NCBI GenBank assembly: GCA_964431545.1
Contig: CAYSLC010000302.1
Coordinates: 1-5,513, forward strand
DNA length: 5,513 nt
Direction: 5' to 3'
From: CAYSLC01 sp964431545
GTDB taxonomy: Bacteria; Desulfobacterota; Desulfobacteria; Desulfobacterales; JAABSP01
Shown here: one piece after another, positions 1 to 5,513 of the stretch
Layout of the letters: every line of letters starts with the position of its first letter
How positions within the stretch are numbered: position 1 is the first letter of the stretch
The notes under the pieces: model-generated
Databases searched by the model: none
What the model was told of the DNA's origin: nothing
Seen by the model: the letters and a program-made list of their open reading frames with translations, nothing else
Position numbers and translations under genes: made by a program

Positions 1-526
1 CCCGGACCCCGATCAGGGCCAGGCCATGGAGGATAAAATTTTCACGGTCCAGATAAATATCCCTAAACATGCTTACCAGATGATCGATCACATTGGGTGG
101 CAGTTTGTCAAACTCATCGATAAACAGGATCAGAGGTTTATTAAATATTTCAGAGCTTCGAGAAAACAGAGCCCCAAATGTCTCCCAGTCTGCCGGCGCT
201 TCAACGGGTACCTTAAAAAACCGCTGAAAAAAGAGAGGAATTCGAGAAAGAAATGTCTCCGGTGGATCTTCCGGCTTCAGAATGACGCCTTGCATCGACA
301 TCAACCCGATTGAAAACGGATCGGAATGATGTTTTTCGATTTCCTTTTTCACCTGTCGCATGAGCCAGGTCTTCCCTGTCTGCCTCGGCGCCCAGATAGT
401 GAAAAAGTGGCCGCCTTTTTCAGGATTTCCGATCAGTTGTTCCGCGCATCGGTTTACCAGGTCCGTGCGGGGCACACAAAAATGCTCCTCGCAATCCACG
501 GGGCCGTATGAACAAAAATATCTCAT
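1..526 (-). CDS. AAA-like ATPase, second paralogue, N-terminal 175 codons (runs off the left edge)
   Basis: An open frame starts at ATG 526-524 and stays open to position 1, giving 175 codons. The start is set by AGAGGA at 539-534, seven bases ahead. Residues 46-53 are a P-loop (APRQTGKT, with Ala in place of the usual first Gly), and residues 131-140 hold a Walker B strand, PLILFIDEFD, with D137 and E138. The last visible residues, LHGLALIGVR, match the strand that follows Walker B in the neighbouring paralogue at 1045-2634. Residues 1-55 are nearly identical to that protein (MRYF against MRHF), and similarity then drops sharply outside the core motifs. The CHAT remnant ends only 21 bp upstream, which implies an ancestral CHAT-ATPase operon. 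The C-terminus is outside the window, so I cannot tell whether it also carries a nuclease domain or is intact. Family assignment (P-loop ATPase of the AAA-like/AAA_35 type) rests on motifs and similarity to the paralogue. Confidence 0.88.
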   Translation of the reverse strand, partial: MRYFCSYGPVDCEEHFCVPRTDLVNRCAEQLIGNPEKGGHFFTIWAPRQTGKTWLMRQVKKEIEKHHSDPFSIGLMSMQGVILKPEDPPETFLSRIPLFFQRFFKVPVEAPADWETFGALFSRSSEIFNKPLILFIDEFDKLPPNVIDHLVSMFRDIYLDRENFILHGLALIGVR

Positions 527-589
527 CGTGTTATCCTCTATTGCCAATCACCGACCATCCCCAAACACCACCACCGGCGCCCAGTAATA
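378..589 (-). repeat. 212-bp direct repeat, copy B (CHAT end / ATPase start)
   Basis: Hand alignment with 2486-2697 (constant offset 2108) shows 9 mismatches in 212 bases. Only two fall in the 149 coding bases, one synonymous (His CAC/CAT) and one changing Tyr to His at codon 3. The block spans the last CHAT codons, the stop, the ribosome site and the first ATPase codons through the P-loop. Just inside the gene from position 377 the two copies diverge quickly. Confidence 0.9.
534..539 (-). promoter_or_regulatory. Shine-Dalgarno site of the second ATPase gene
   Basis: AGAGGA on the minus strand lies seven bases before ATG 526-524. The same hexamer at the same distance precedes the first ATPase. 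It sits within the 21-bp gap after the CHAT stop codon (550-548), as expected for a co-transcribed downstream gene. Confidence 0.75.
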
Positions 590-1037
590 AGGCTTCTTCC
601 ACTGTTCCCCGTGTTCTCCCCGGTGCATGGCCAGTTTGATCTCCCGCAGGGCCTCGGCCCTGCCTTTGCTCGATTTCAGGTTTTTGAAAAACCCGACGTT
701 GAGCGATTTGGCCGACATGGACTCCACGGACCATAGGGTCACCGAAATGGAGGGGGTGCCGGCGTACATGAAGGCCCGGGTCAGGCCCATGACGCCTTCG
801 CCCCTGACGGCCTTGGGAAGCCAACCCGTTCAACACCAGAACTCCTCCTGGGCACTTGAATTGTTTCGGCTTTTTTCGTTGAACGGCCAGCGCCGATTCC
901 ATCAGGACGTCAGCGCCCGGTTCGGTTTGCGCCACCAGAGTTCCGCTTGGCGCCACCAGACTGATCAGGCTCGGCAGACACAGCAAATACTTGATGCGAC
1001 TCCCCTCTTTGTTTCGAATTATGTTCCCTGCCGTTGT
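548..1037 (-). pseudogene. Decayed CHAT-domain (caspase-like) protease gene
   Basis: CHAT domains are caspase-like cysteine peptidases with a His-Cys dyad. The C-terminal part is clear in the frame ending at TGA 550-548: GEGVMGLTRAFMYAGTPS, VTLWSVES, RAEALREIKLAMHRG and KPYYWAPVVVFGDG are typical CHAT end motifs. An in-frame TGA (832-830) blocks this frame upstream. The preceding part lies in another frame (from about 995 to 833), with KYLLCLPSLISL resembling the strand ahead of the catalytic His region and then GGVLVL, the strand that normally leads into Ser-Ala-Cys-Glu-Thr-Gly. Joining VLVL to ThrGly across the frame change looks like loss of 11 bases (or 11+3n) that would have coded Ser-Ala-Cys-Glu. 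Only about 40 residues separate PSL from VLVL, so the His region appears deleted too. There is no credible start codon: the only candidates are internal TTG and ATG codons. The gene follows the ATPase stop (1045) directly and ends 21 bp before the second ATPase. A start at ATG 790 giving an 80-aa protein is possible but has no good ribosome site that I can see. Confidence 0.8.
919..960 (-). repeat. Imperfect 21-bp tandem repeat, two units
   Basis: Two adjacent 21-bp units (960-940 and 939-919 on the minus strand) share the core TCTGGTGGCGC and match at 17 of 21 positions. In the upstream frame of the CHAT remnant they read as two seven-residue units, LVAPSGT and LVAQTEP. This lies where the catalytic His region of a CHAT domain would be expected, so it may mark a replication-slippage or deletion scar. 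Confidence 0.6.
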
Positions 1038-1044
1038 TTACCCC

Positions 1045-2634
1045 TTACACCCACCCGACGGCGACCACCGACACACGCACCCCGTCAACGAGAACCCCGC
1101 CGGAAAGCTGGACCAAAACCTCTTCATCTTCAACGGGCACAAACACGGCAAGGGTGATGGACGCCAGGCTCAGCTTTTGCGCATACCCCGCCGCCTGTTC
1201 TTTCGACTTTTCCAGATCCACCCGATCCCTGAAGCTTTTGACTTCGATAAGGCCCTGTTGGTCGCCGCACCGGAGGTGCAGATCCACTCTTCCGTTGCCG
1301 GCGGGAAATTCAGGGCTGATGCTGCAATACCGGCCGATGGCATTTTGCAGCCAGGCATAGAGATGAAAATGCCCCGCGGCTCCCGTATAATGCAGATCCG
1401 ATCGTCTCGGCTGGTGCTCCCAGGGATCGGTACCTTTGACCTTTAGACGTTTGAGATACTGTTTATACCGCTTGAGCAACGCCGGTGTATCGATCCCTGG
1501 TTTGTCAAATATTCCCGATAGGTCGTCACCGGGCTCCAATGCGAGAATCGGCACTCGATCACCGTATAAATCCATGGTAAACGTGTCGAAAAGACAGCGA
1601 TGGATAAATGGCGAAGAAAACCGGCACACAAGATTTTTTTTGCCGGATGGATCCGTAGTGAATGTATCGCTAATGATCCCATTTAAATATAGATAGCTGC
1701 ACCAATCCGTCCGAATACTGAACGGCAAATCCGGACGAGTGAACAATTCCATGACATATTCGGCGTACTTCCCTTGTGCTTTTTTGATCAGATTCAATAT
1801 GGTATTGTTCCATTCTCTGTGAATCGCCAAGTAATGGACATCTTCCCATATTTCGGTGGTAATCGCGGCATTGAATCCAGGGTTGTACTTTTCCGTCAGC
1901 AATTCTCCGAACCATCCCACCAACCCCGGCTGCCCCCGGGTTGCATCATATAGCTTCCGCACCACCAAAGGCTCCACCCTCTGGCCGCTCTCCTCCTGAT
2001 ACTGCCGGAATAGGTCGTCCACTTCCTCCCGGCTGAAATTCGGTACATGCATCGATTTTTGAATATTGAAGGGCGAGCCCCGCCCGCTTTCCACACCCAG
2101 GACCGCACGGACTCCGACAAGCGCAAGACCATGGAGCCGGTTGTTCGGCCGGTCTATATACATTTCCCTGAATCTCCCCACAATCAGGTCAAGCAATGCG
2201 GGCGGGGCGGTATCCACTTCGTCGATAAATAAAATCAGTGGCTGGTTCCAGATGCCGTTATCCTTTGAAAATAAGAAACGGAACTCTTTCCAGGATTTCA
2301 CCACCGGATTGCCCGGAAGCCCGATTTCCAGTACATCCGACAAGGCATCCGGAAATTCCATTCCGTCGGAAGGCTCATGGATCATACCCCTCAGATCGCC
2401 CAGGGAGAAACAATGCGTTGCAAAGCTTTCCGGATGATCTTTTTCAAGGATTTTTTTGACTTGATGAATCAACCAAGTTTTACCGGTCTGCCTCGGCGCC
2501 CAGATAGTGAAAAAATGGCCGCCTTTTTCAGGATTTCCGATCAGTTGTTCCGCGCATCGGTTTACCAGGTCCGTGCGGGGCACACAAAAATGCTCCTCGC
2601 AATCCACGGGGCCGTATGAACAAAAATGTCTCAT
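1045..2634 (-). CDS. AAA-like ATPase fused to a PD-(D/E)XK nuclease-like domain
   Basis: This is a 529-aa protein. The frame is open back to a TTG at 2655, but ATG 2634-2632 is the likely start because AGAGGA (2647-2642) lies seven bases ahead, exactly as in the paralogue at 1-526. Residues 46-53 (APRQTGKT) are the P-loop with K52. Residues 133-141 (LILFIDEVD) are Walker B with D138 and E139. GLALVGVRAVLG, SPFNIQ and the following PNFSREEVDDLF (about 169-209) match the layout of AAA-like (AAA_35-type) STAND-related ATPases. Residues 300-350 look like a winged helix (LYLNGII, then RFSSPFIHRCLF). The C-terminus (about 422-500) has a PD-(D/E)XK signature: GRVDLHL with D451, IEVKSF with E464 and K466, then a helix with Q480 and Y484. 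It therefore probably couples nucleotide-dependent switching to nucleic-acid binding or cleavage in the cytoplasm. A CHAT tail ends 21 bp upstream and a CHAT pseudogene follows. No signal peptide or membrane segment is evident. The substrate is unknown. Confidence 0.88.
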   Translation of the reverse strand: MRHFCSYGPVDCEEHFCVPRTDLVNRCAEQLIGNPEKGGHFFTIWAPRQTGKTWLIHQVKKILEKDHPESFATHCFSLGDLRGMIHEPSDGMEFPDALSDVLEIGLPGNPVVKSWKEFRFLFSKDNGIWNQPLILFIDEVDTAPPALLDLIVGRFREMYIDRPNNRLHGLALVGVRAVLGVESGRGSPFNIQKSMHVPNFSREEVDDLFRQYQEESGQRVEPLVVRKLYDATRGQPGLVGWFGELLTEKYNPGFNAAITTEIWEDVHYLAIHREWNNTILNLIKKAQGKYAEYVMELFTRPDLPFSIRTDWCSYLYLNGIISDTFTTDPSGKKNLVCRFSSPFIHRCLFDTFTMDLYGDRVPILALEPGDDLSGIFDKPGIDTPALLKRYKQYLKRLKVKGTDPWEHQPRRSDLHYTGAAGHFHLYAWLQNAIGRYCSISPEFPAGNGRVDLHLRCGDQQGLIEVKSFRDRVDLEKSKEQAAGYAQKLSLASITLAVFVPVEDEEVLVQLSGGVLVDGVRVSVVAVGWV

Positions 2635-2697
2635 CCTGTAATCCTCTACTGCCAATCATCCCCCATCCCCGAACACCACCACCGGCGCCCAGTAATA
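2486..2697 (-). repeat. 212-bp direct repeat, copy A (CHAT end / ATPase start)
   Basis: This is the partner of 378-589. On its upstream side homology ends within a few bases of 2698, where the CHAT reading frame runs into unrelated sequence. On the downstream side it ends at the P-loop. Most mismatches lie in the short gap between the CHAT stop and the ATPase start. Recombination between the two copies would remove one 2108-bp unit. Confidence 0.9.
2642..2647 (-). promoter_or_regulatory. Shine-Dalgarno site that decides the start of the first ATPase
   Basis: AGAGGA on the minus strand is seven bases before ATG 2634-2632. It argues against the longer TTG start at 2655, which would add seven residues and would directly abut the CHAT stop codon (2658-2656). 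Confidence 0.75.
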
Positions 2698-2700
2698 GGG
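2656..2700 (-). pseudogene. CHAT protease 3' remnant (14 codons and stop)
   Basis: The minus strand reads PYYWAPVVVFGDGG and then TGA (2658-2656). This is the C-terminal CHAT motif and differs only in the last residue from the longer remnant at 548-1037 (GDGR). Upstream the frame continues for six unrelated codons to TAA (2721-2719). It shows that the duplicated unit once included a CHAT gene immediately before the ATPase, of which only the tail remains here. Confidence 0.8.
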
Positions 2701-2718
2701 CCGGATTCCGGGGGCATC

Positions 2719-2778
2719 TTACCGATCTCTCTTTTTGGGTCCGGCCTTGCCGGCATTGACCATTTTTCCGCCCACCAT
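2719..2778 (-). CDS. Possible 19-aa small ORF
   Basis: ATG 2778-2776 is preceded by AGGAG (2790-2786) with seven bases between, a strong arrangement. The ORF encodes a basic, Gly/Lys-rich peptide of 19 residues ending KKRDR, with stop TAA 2721-2719. It lies in the same frame as the CHAT tail that follows, separated only by that stop and six codons. It could be a real small protein, a leader peptide ahead of the ATPase, or the 5' scrap of a lost gene joined to the CHAT tail at a deletion point. I recognise no family, and chance cannot be excluded for so short a frame. Confidence 0.25.
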   Translation of the reverse strand: MVGGKMVNAGKAGPKKRDR

Positions 2779-2865
2779 CCGTTCACTCCTGCTGTCAAAC
2801 CATTCCCATCACCGGCGCTCCCAGCCCCGCTATCGAAGTCCCAACCCGGGGTGGTCGCGGGACGA

Positions 2866-2887
2866 GGGCGGACACACAGGTCCGCCC
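2866..2887. repeat. REP-like hairpin, 8-bp stem and 6-base loop
   Basis: GGGCGGAC (2866-2873) pairs perfectly with GTCCGCCC (2880-2887) around ACACAG. On the minus strand the flanking bases read GTAGGGGCGGAC at one end. From memory this resembles short palindromic elements scattered in intergenic regions of many GC-rich genomes. There is no T-run on either side, so it is not a classical terminator. Identity as a dispersed repeat needs other copies in the genome. Confidence 0.5.
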
Positions 2888-3051
2888 CTACGATTCCGGG
2901 GGACGGGGTTTACGGAGGCGGCGGGGCGGCCTGGCCCAAACCGCACGGGAACCGTCCCGCGCCTCCCCGCCCGGAATCCGGAATCCAACATGCACCCGGC
3001 GTCCCCGGGACCGAGTACCGCCGGTTCCCCGCGGCCATCGCGGCATCGGCA

Positions 3052-5067
3052 TCACCCTGTCTTCCGCCGGAACTCCTGGATCAGATGCTGGACATCCAAA
3101 ATCAGCGCCACGGTCCCGTCGCCCAGGATGCTGGAGCCGGAGAAGAGTTTCATGTCCCGGTAGGCCTTTCCCAGGGGTTTGATGATCGTCTGGTGGAACC
3201 CGATGACCCGGTCGACCCCCAGGCCCACCCGCTCCTCCCCCTTCTGGACCACCACCCCGTACTCGGCGTCGGCCAGGTCGCCCGGGTCGGCGAGGAACTT
3301 CCGGACGCAGATGTACGGGATGAGATTTCCCTTGTAGTCCATGGCGTTCCGGGATCGGGCCCGGGCCAGGACCTCCCCCCTCAGGTCCACGAAGGTGAGT
3401 TCCTCGGGCTGGGGGATGACGTAGCGGACGCCGTCGATGGCAACCAGGAGGCCGTCGATGATGGCCATGCTCATGGGGATCGTCAGCCTGAGGGTCGTCC
3501 CGAGCCCTTCCCGGCTCTCCACGGTGACATCCCCCTGGAGGGCCTCCACCCGGCGTTTGACAACGTCCATCCCTACGCCCCGGCCCGACAGCTCCGTCAC
3601 CGATTCGGCGGTGGAGAGCCCCGGGGAGAAGATGAGCGGAAGGAGGGCCGACCGGTCGATTTTCTCGTCCGGCGACAGAAGGCCGGAAGCCACCGCTTTG
3701 TCCCGGATCCGCTCCGGATCGAGACCCGCCCCGTCGTCGGCGATCTCAATGGCGACCTTCCCCCCCCGCTGGGAGGCGGCCACGGAGATGGTCCCCTGGG
3801 CCGGCTTGCCCCGGGCGGACCGGACCTCCGGCGATTCGATGCCGTGGTCGATGCTGTTTCGGATGATGTGGGTGAGGGGGTCGTAGAGGCGCTCGATGAC
3901 GGTCCGGTCGAGTTCCGTGGCCCCGCCCCGGGTGGCCAGGGTGGCATCCTTTCCCTGCTTCCGGGAGAGGTCCCGGATCAGCCGCCGGAACCGGCCGAAG
4001 GCGGTGTGGATGGGGACCATCCGCACGGCCAGGGCCACGTCCCGGAAGTCCCTGGAAAGGCGTTCCACCTGCTCCGCGATGGCCAGGATCCGGGGTTGGT
4101 CCATGGCCTTGGCCTCGGCCATGAGGGAGGCTTGTACCGTAAGAAACTCCCCGGCGAGAGTGACCAGGGCGTCGATCTTGTCCGCGGAGATCCGGATGGA
4201 ACTCAGGTCCTCCTCAAGGACCGCCGGCGGGGCCGCGGGCTTGTCTTCACCGTCTCCGGGAGGGGCTTCCCGCCCGGCCGGTACGCAGGGTTCCGCCCGG
4301 CCGGCGTCCGTCTCCACCCGCAGAACGTTCCGCAGCCCGGCCGGGGCCATGTCCCGGAAAGAGGACTCGGATCCGGAGGAGGCGTAGAGGAGTTCGTAGA
4401 GCAGCGGCATCTCCCCGAGGTCGCCGTCGAGGTCGTCGGCGGGGACGTCGAGCCTTCCGTCGAGGATCTCCCCGGCGTCCAGGAGCCGGTCAATGAGGGC
4501 CAGGGGGGTGAGGAGGTCGAGATCCGCCACCACGTTGAGGTCGAAGGAGAGGACGAAGAGGTCCGTGCCCGGAGGGAGGTTCCCCTGGGTGAACCGGTCG
4601 ATCCGGAAGGGGAGTTTCCCGTTGACCGCGTCCCGGAGCGGGACCGTCTCTTTCAGGTCCGCATTGACCTCCGGGCGGAGGCGGGCGTCGAGGAGATCGT
4701 CGATGGCCGACAGAAGCCCGGAGATGTCGAAGGTCTCCTCGTTTTCGATGTGATCGAGCATCCCGTGGAGGAGATCGACCCCCGACAGGAGGACGTCCAC
4801 GGCCTCCACGGACGGCGCCATCTCCCCGGCCCGAATCACGGCCAGGAGCGATTCCATGGCGTTGCTCAGGTCCGCGAGCCGGTTCAATCCCAGAAACCCG
4901 GCGGCGCCCTTGATGGAATGGATGGCCCGGAAGGCCCGGTTGATCCGTTCCGAATCCGGATCACCGCTTCTTTCCATGTCCATGAGAACCCCTTCGATGC
5001 CGTCGAGGTTCTCCTTGGCTTCGATCACGAACTCGCCGAGGAACTCCTGCATATCCATCATGGGCAT
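3052..5067 (-). CDS. cheA: Chemotaxis-type histidine kinase CheA
   Basis: This 671-aa protein has the full CheA layout. Hpt domain (about 5-105): phospho-accepting H50 in HSIKGAAGF. Linker with a P2-like regulator-binding fold (about 140-230), then a Pro/Ala/Glu-rich stretch (250-285). P3 dimerisation (about 287-365). P4 ATPase: N box THIIRNSIDHGIE (399-411) with N404, G1 box DDGAGL (444-449), F box LIFSPGLST (478-486), G2 box GRGVGM (495-500). P5 CheW-like domain (about 535-665), which docks to receptors and CheW. It autophosphorylates on the Hpt His and passes phosphate to a response regulator. All key residues are present, so it should be active. Start: ATG 5067 is the most upstream in-frame ATG, but its ribosome site is weak; ATG 5061 or 5058 are alternatives. 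It follows the HATPase-STAS gene by 37 bp, suggesting one operon. No CheY, CheW or receptor gene is in view, so whether it controls motility or another output is open. Confidence 0.96.
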   Translation of the reverse strand: MPMMDMQEFLGEFVIEAKENLDGIEGVLMDMERSGDPDSERINRAFRAIHSIKGAAGFLGLNRLADLSNAMESLLAVIRAGEMAPSVEAVDVLLSGVDLLHGMLDHIENEETFDISGLLSAIDDLLDARLRPEVNADLKETVPLRDAVNGKLPFRIDRFTQGNLPPGTDLFVLSFDLNVVADLDLLTPLALIDRLLDAGEILDGRLDVPADDLDGDLGEMPLLYELLYASSGSESSFRDMAPAGLRNVLRVETDAGRAEPCVPAGREAPPGDGEDKPAAPPAVLEEDLSSIRISADKIDALVTLAGEFLTVQASLMAEAKAMDQPRILAIAEQVERLSRDFRDVALAVRMVPIHTAFGRFRRLIRDLSRKQGKDATLATRGGATELDRTVIERLYDPLTHIIRNSIDHGIESPEVRSARGKPAQGTISVAASQRGGKVAIEIADDGAGLDPERIRDKAVASGLLSPDEKIDRSALLPLIFSPGLSTAESVTELSGRGVGMDVVKRRVEALQGDVTVESREGLGTTLRLTIPMSMAIIDGLLVAIDGVRYVIPQPEELTFVDLRGEVLARARSRNAMDYKGNLIPYICVRKFLADPGDLADAEYGVVVQKGEERVGLGVDRVIGFHQTIIKPLGKAYRDMKLFSGSSILGDGTVALILDVQHLIQEFRRKTG

Positions 5068-5104
5068 GGGCTCGATTCGGTCTTCCGCGCCGGAGGCCGG
5101 CCCG

Positions 5105-5513
5105 TCAAACCATCCGGTAATGTTCGTCCAACCGGGTCATGGCGAAAAGCTTCCGGAGGTTTCCGCCGCTGTTGACGATCTCCAGGTCCGGCCGCCCCCC
5201 TTGTTTCATCAGCATCTTCACGAAGACCACGAAGAGGGTGAGACTCAGGGAATCGATCTCCCCGACCCGCTCGAAGTCGAAGGTGTACCGGGTCACCCCC
5301 GACGCCGCCAGATCCATCAGGGTTCGCTTCAGGGCGTCCGCCGAGGCGGCGGTGATGTCGCCGCTGGGCCGGACCACCGCCCGCCCCTCCCGCCGCTCGA
5401 CGTCGAACCGGGTCCGGACGGGACGGCGGAGATGGACCGTCACCCGGTTGCCAGCCGCGTTGAAGTCGATCTGCTCGCAGAGGGAACGGACCAGGCCGAA
5501 GCCGCCCCCGTCG
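5105..5513 (-). CDS. HATPase (RsbW-like) - STAS domain protein, C-terminal part
   Basis: The frame is open to the right edge from position 5512 and ends at TGA 5107-5105, giving 135 visible codons. The first visible residues, DGGGFGLVRSLCEQI and then GNRVTVHL, look like the G2 box, last helix and last strand of a GHKL ATPase of the RsbW/SpoIIAB type. A GTG at 5443 could start a 112-aa STAS-only protein, but it falls inside this last strand (the V of RVTVHL), so I take one continuous protein. From about RFDVERREGRAVV onward it is a STAS domain: GDITAAS, FDFERVGEIDS with the likely phospho-Ser right after Asp (the DS pair, residues 64-65 counted from GTG), and LRKLFAMTRLDEHYRMV at the end. STAS proteins of this type are phosphorylated by RsbW-like kinases, so kinase and substrate modules appear joined. 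It probably forms an operon with cheA. The N-terminus is outside the window. Confidence 0.85.
   Translation of the reverse strand, partial: DGGGFGLVRSLCEQIDFNAAGNRVTVHLRRPVRTRFDVERREGRAVVRPSGDITAASADALKRTLMDLAASGVTRYTFDFERVGEIDSLSLTLFVVFVKMLMKQGGRPDLEIVNSGGNLRKLFAMTRLDEHYRMV

Larger units (their letters stand above)
2701..3051. other. Gap between cheA and the accessory module
   Basis: About 350 bases hold no convincing gene. They contain a 22-bp perfect hairpin (2866-2887), a GC-rich inverted pair GGAGGCG/CGCCTCC (2914-2920 and 2960-2966) enclosing a small hairpin CGGGA-ACCG-TCCCG (2946-2959), a tandem GGAATCC pair (2973-2986), and an 11-bp direct repeat GATTCCGGGGG (2704-2714 and 2892-2902). 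The inverted pair could help end cheA transcription, but no T-run follows on the minus strand. TTGACA occurs at 2798-2793, without a -10 box at the right distance, so I do not call a promoter. Confidence 0.6.

Noticed and set aside
531..986. 151-aa minus-strand ORF as a gene
   Set aside because: Its first half is the upstream piece of the CHAT remnant. After the frameshift it is an out-of-frame reading of the CHAT C-terminus and has no family features.
2635..2655. TTG start giving a 536-aa ATPase
   Set aside because: The Shine-Dalgarno site lies inside this extension and points to ATG 2634. The paralogue starts at the same place.
2776..2798. TTGACA at 2798-2793 as a promoter -35 box
   Set aside because: No -10-like hexamer lies 16-18 bases further along the minus strand, where the sequence is GC-rich.
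2914..2966. Rho-independent terminator of cheA
   Set aside because: The inverted repeat has a 39-base loop and no T-run follows on the minus strand. It is kept only as a note in the gap entry.
2626..5175. 849-aa open frame on the plus strand
   Set aside because: It is antisense to cheA and to the STAS gene. It reads as a Pro/Gly/His/Asp-rich product typical of a shadow frame in GC-rich coding DNA, while the minus strand has full CheA motifs.
5105..5443. Stand-alone 112-aa STAS protein starting at GTG 5443
   Set aside because: The frame continues upstream through recognisable HATPase end motifs, and the GTG falls within a beta-strand of that domain.
1..5513. CRISPR array, tRNA or rRNA genes
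   Set aside because: No regularly spaced repeats or recognisable RNA gene features were seen on either strand.

Overview
The window carries genes on the minus strand only. Two parts with different base composition meet near position 3050. The right part (about 3050-5513) is very GC-rich and holds chemosensory/partner-switching signalling genes. The left part (1 to about 2700) is of moderate GC and looks like an accessory module built from AAA-type ATPases and remnants of a CHAT (caspase-like) protease. The organism is a GC-rich bacterium. A CheA of this build, Shine-Dalgarno sites ahead of the accessory genes, and a compact GC-rich hairpin repeat in a spacer would fit a deltaproteobacterium (Desulfobacterota) or a similar Gram-negative. 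That placement is an inference; no taxonomic marker is present.

Right to left, in transcription order: (1) 5105-5513, the 3' part of a gene whose product joins the end of an RsbW/HATPase-type kinase domain to a STAS anti-sigma-antagonist domain in one reading frame. (2) 3052-5067, a complete CheA histidine kinase (Hpt, linker/P2-like region, P3 dimerisation, P4 ATPase, P5 CheW-like), 37 bp downstream and probably in the same operon. (3) A 395-bp gap (2656-3051) with palindromes, a 22-bp perfect hairpin (2866-2887), a 19-codon ORF with a good Shine-Dalgarno site, and, at its end, the last 14 codons of a CHAT protein. (4) 1045-2634, a complete 529-aa AAA-like ATPase with a C-terminal PD-(D/E)XK nuclease-like domain. 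(5) 548-1037, a decayed CHAT protease gene, frameshifted, with the catalytic Cys segment missing. (6) <1-526, the first 175 codons of a second ATPase of the same family, running off the left edge.

The main point of interest is the repeated [CHAT 3' end - ATPase] unit. The junction between the end of the CHAT reading frame and the first ~50 codons of the ATPase exists twice as a 212-bp block (378-589 and 2486-2697) that I align with only 9 mismatches. Immediately after the Walker A motif the two ATPases become clearly diverged paralogues. This pattern suggests an old duplication with later homogenisation (gene conversion) of the 5' end, or a recombination event near the P-loop. CHAT proteases coupled to STAND/AAA ATPases are a known theme in bacterial conflict and defence systems. 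Here the protease looks inactivated while the ATPase-nuclease remains intact, so the locus may be a decaying or re-purposed member of such a system.
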